From Puniceibacterium sp. IMCC21224 (lineage in GTDB: Bacteria > Pseudomonadota > Alphaproteobacteria > Rhodobacterales > Rhodobacteraceae): a stretch of 64,000 nt of DNA. Positions 63,485 through 64,000 of this stretch are shown here, piece by piece. Under the pieces are notes generated by a model. It ran no database searches and was not told where the DNA came from. It saw only the letters and a program-made list of their open reading frames with translations. Made by a program: the position numbers and the translations under genes. The stretch spans positions 2,170,001-2,234,000 of the forward strand of contig NZ_LDPY01000001.1 of the NCBI RefSeq assembly GCF_001038505.1. Direction: 5' to 3'. Every line of letters starts with the position of its first letter. Position 1 is the stretch's first letter.

Positions 63485-64000
63485 GGCAGTTGCACCAACG
63501 TCCGGTCACCCGTCGCAAAGCGGCGCAGCACCGCCGGATATAGCTGATGCTCTGAAATCAGGACACGCGCGGCCAGGGTGTCGGGCGTGTCGTCGGGCTT
63601 TACAGGAACATAGGCCTGGCCCAGAATCGGACCCAGATCCAGTTGTGGCGTAACCTCATGTACGGTGCAGCCATGCTCGCGATCGCCTGCCTCCAGTGCG
63701 CGGGCGTGGGTGTGCAGCCCGCGGTATTTCGGCAGCAGCGACGGATGAATATTCAGCATCCGCCCCTGCCAGCGCGACACGAACCCCTCGGTCAGCACGC
63801 GCATAAAGCCGGCAAGGCACAAGATATCCGGTTTTGCCGCATCAATCCGCGCATGCAATGCATCCTCGAACGCGGCGCGGTCCCCCTTGAACGGGCGGTG
63901 GTCCACCCAATCGGTATCGACCCCTAGCGCGCGGGCCTTGTCCAGCCCACTCGCGTTTTCAGAATTTGCCATCACCAGAACCGGCCGCGCCGGGTGATCG
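63481..64000 (-). CDS. purN: Phosphoribosylglycinamide formyltransferase, N-terminus beyond window
   Basis: The right edge of the window cuts this gene. The visible 172 codons cover most of PurN, which transfers a formyl group from 10-formyl-THF to GAR in purine synthesis. Motifs are ILCLAGFMRVLTEGFVSRW, NIHPSLLPKYRGLHTHARAL with the catalytic-histidine region, and HEVTPQLDLGPILGQA. Upstream frame reads DHPARPVLVMANSENASG as in relatives, so the gene continues past base 64000. purM would be expected next, outside the window. Confidence 0.93.
   Translation of the reverse strand, partial: DHPARPVLVMANSENASGLDKARALGVDTDWVDHRPFKGDRAAFEDALHARIDAAKPDILCLAGFMRVLTEGFVSRWQGRMLNIHPSLLPKYRGLHTHARALEAGDREHGCTVHEVTPQLDLGPILGQAYVPVKPDDTPDTLAARVLISEHQLYPAVLRRFATGDRTLVQLP

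Noticed and set aside
1..64000. CRISPR array or toxin-antitoxin system
   Set aside because: No regularly spaced direct repeats were seen, and no recognisable toxin/antitoxin pair among the small genes.

Overview
The window is a GC-rich chromosomal segment from an alphaproteobacterium, most probably a member of the Rhodobacterales (Roseobacter group). This is inferred from the combination of a holin/GH108 lysis pair of the gene-transfer-agent type, a sec-ccm gene neighbourhood, an adenosylcobalamin-dependent class II ribonucleotide reductase, a class I fructose-bisphosphate aldolase, and a zwf-pgl-pgi operon. No marker gene such as 16S rRNA is present, so the genus cannot be stated.

Layout. 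0-5 kb: a DUF2087 protein, ccmF-ccmH (cytochrome c maturation), a gene-transfer-agent-like holin/endolysin pair and a DUF985 cupin. 5-12 kb: carbohydrate metabolism, with zwf-pgl-pgi on the minus strand, a nucleoside hydrolase/GNAT pair, and a class I aldolase. Matching palindromes (core TTAGCGCTAA) lie upstream of both zwf and the aldolase gene. 12-20 kb: a translationally coupled cytochrome P450/membrane alpha-beta-hydrolase pair, an LpxL-type acyltransferase starting at TTG, a DUF1223 protein, aconitase (acnA) with a clear terminator, and a GST. 20.2-28 kb, minus strand: yajC-secD-secF, a TauE-type permease, an Mth938-domain protein, then ccmA-ccmB-ccmC-ccmD-ccmG. 28-38 kb: metA, whose sequence predicts acetyl-CoA specificity; a lipoprotein hydrolase; ppk2 with an overlapping TetR gene; tgt; an SPFH/NfeD pair; a DTG-protease/RimK fusion; sufT, a sufA-like gene and tpiA.

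38-39.1 kb holds a broken IS5-type transposase gene that carries a 41-nt hairpin insertion. It is flanked by unusual inverted repeats, including a three-way-junction-like structure just after tpiA and a perfect 30-bp palindrome before nrdJ. 39.1-47 kb: nrdJ with an NrdR-like box and DnaA-box-like sites upstream, then a Tat-exported molybdenum hydroxylase operon of the isoquinoline-oxidoreductase type with its own dihaem cytochrome. 47.2-51.7 kb is a decayed accessory island lying between tRNA-Gly(TCC) and tRNA-Pro(TGG), made of two IS66 remnants, a VOC protein and unidentified debris. 51.7-64 kb returns to core genes: DUF192, a double cold-shock-domain protein, pdxH, fabI, a LysE exporter, gpt, DUF2127, an aminotransferase, ppiD, trpE, sufE, rnd and a partial purN.

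Taken together the region is mostly housekeeping. Glucose-6-phosphate is oxidised to 6-phosphogluconate (zwf, pgl) and isomerised (pgi), triose metabolism involves fda and tpiA, and the TCA cycle acnA. The cytochrome c machinery is split between two loci about 17.6 kb apart. No CRISPR array, rRNA operon or complete prophage was seen. The most unusual material is non-coding: the structured element after tpiA, the hairpin inside the transposase gene, the 30-bp palindrome, and the tRNA-bounded island.
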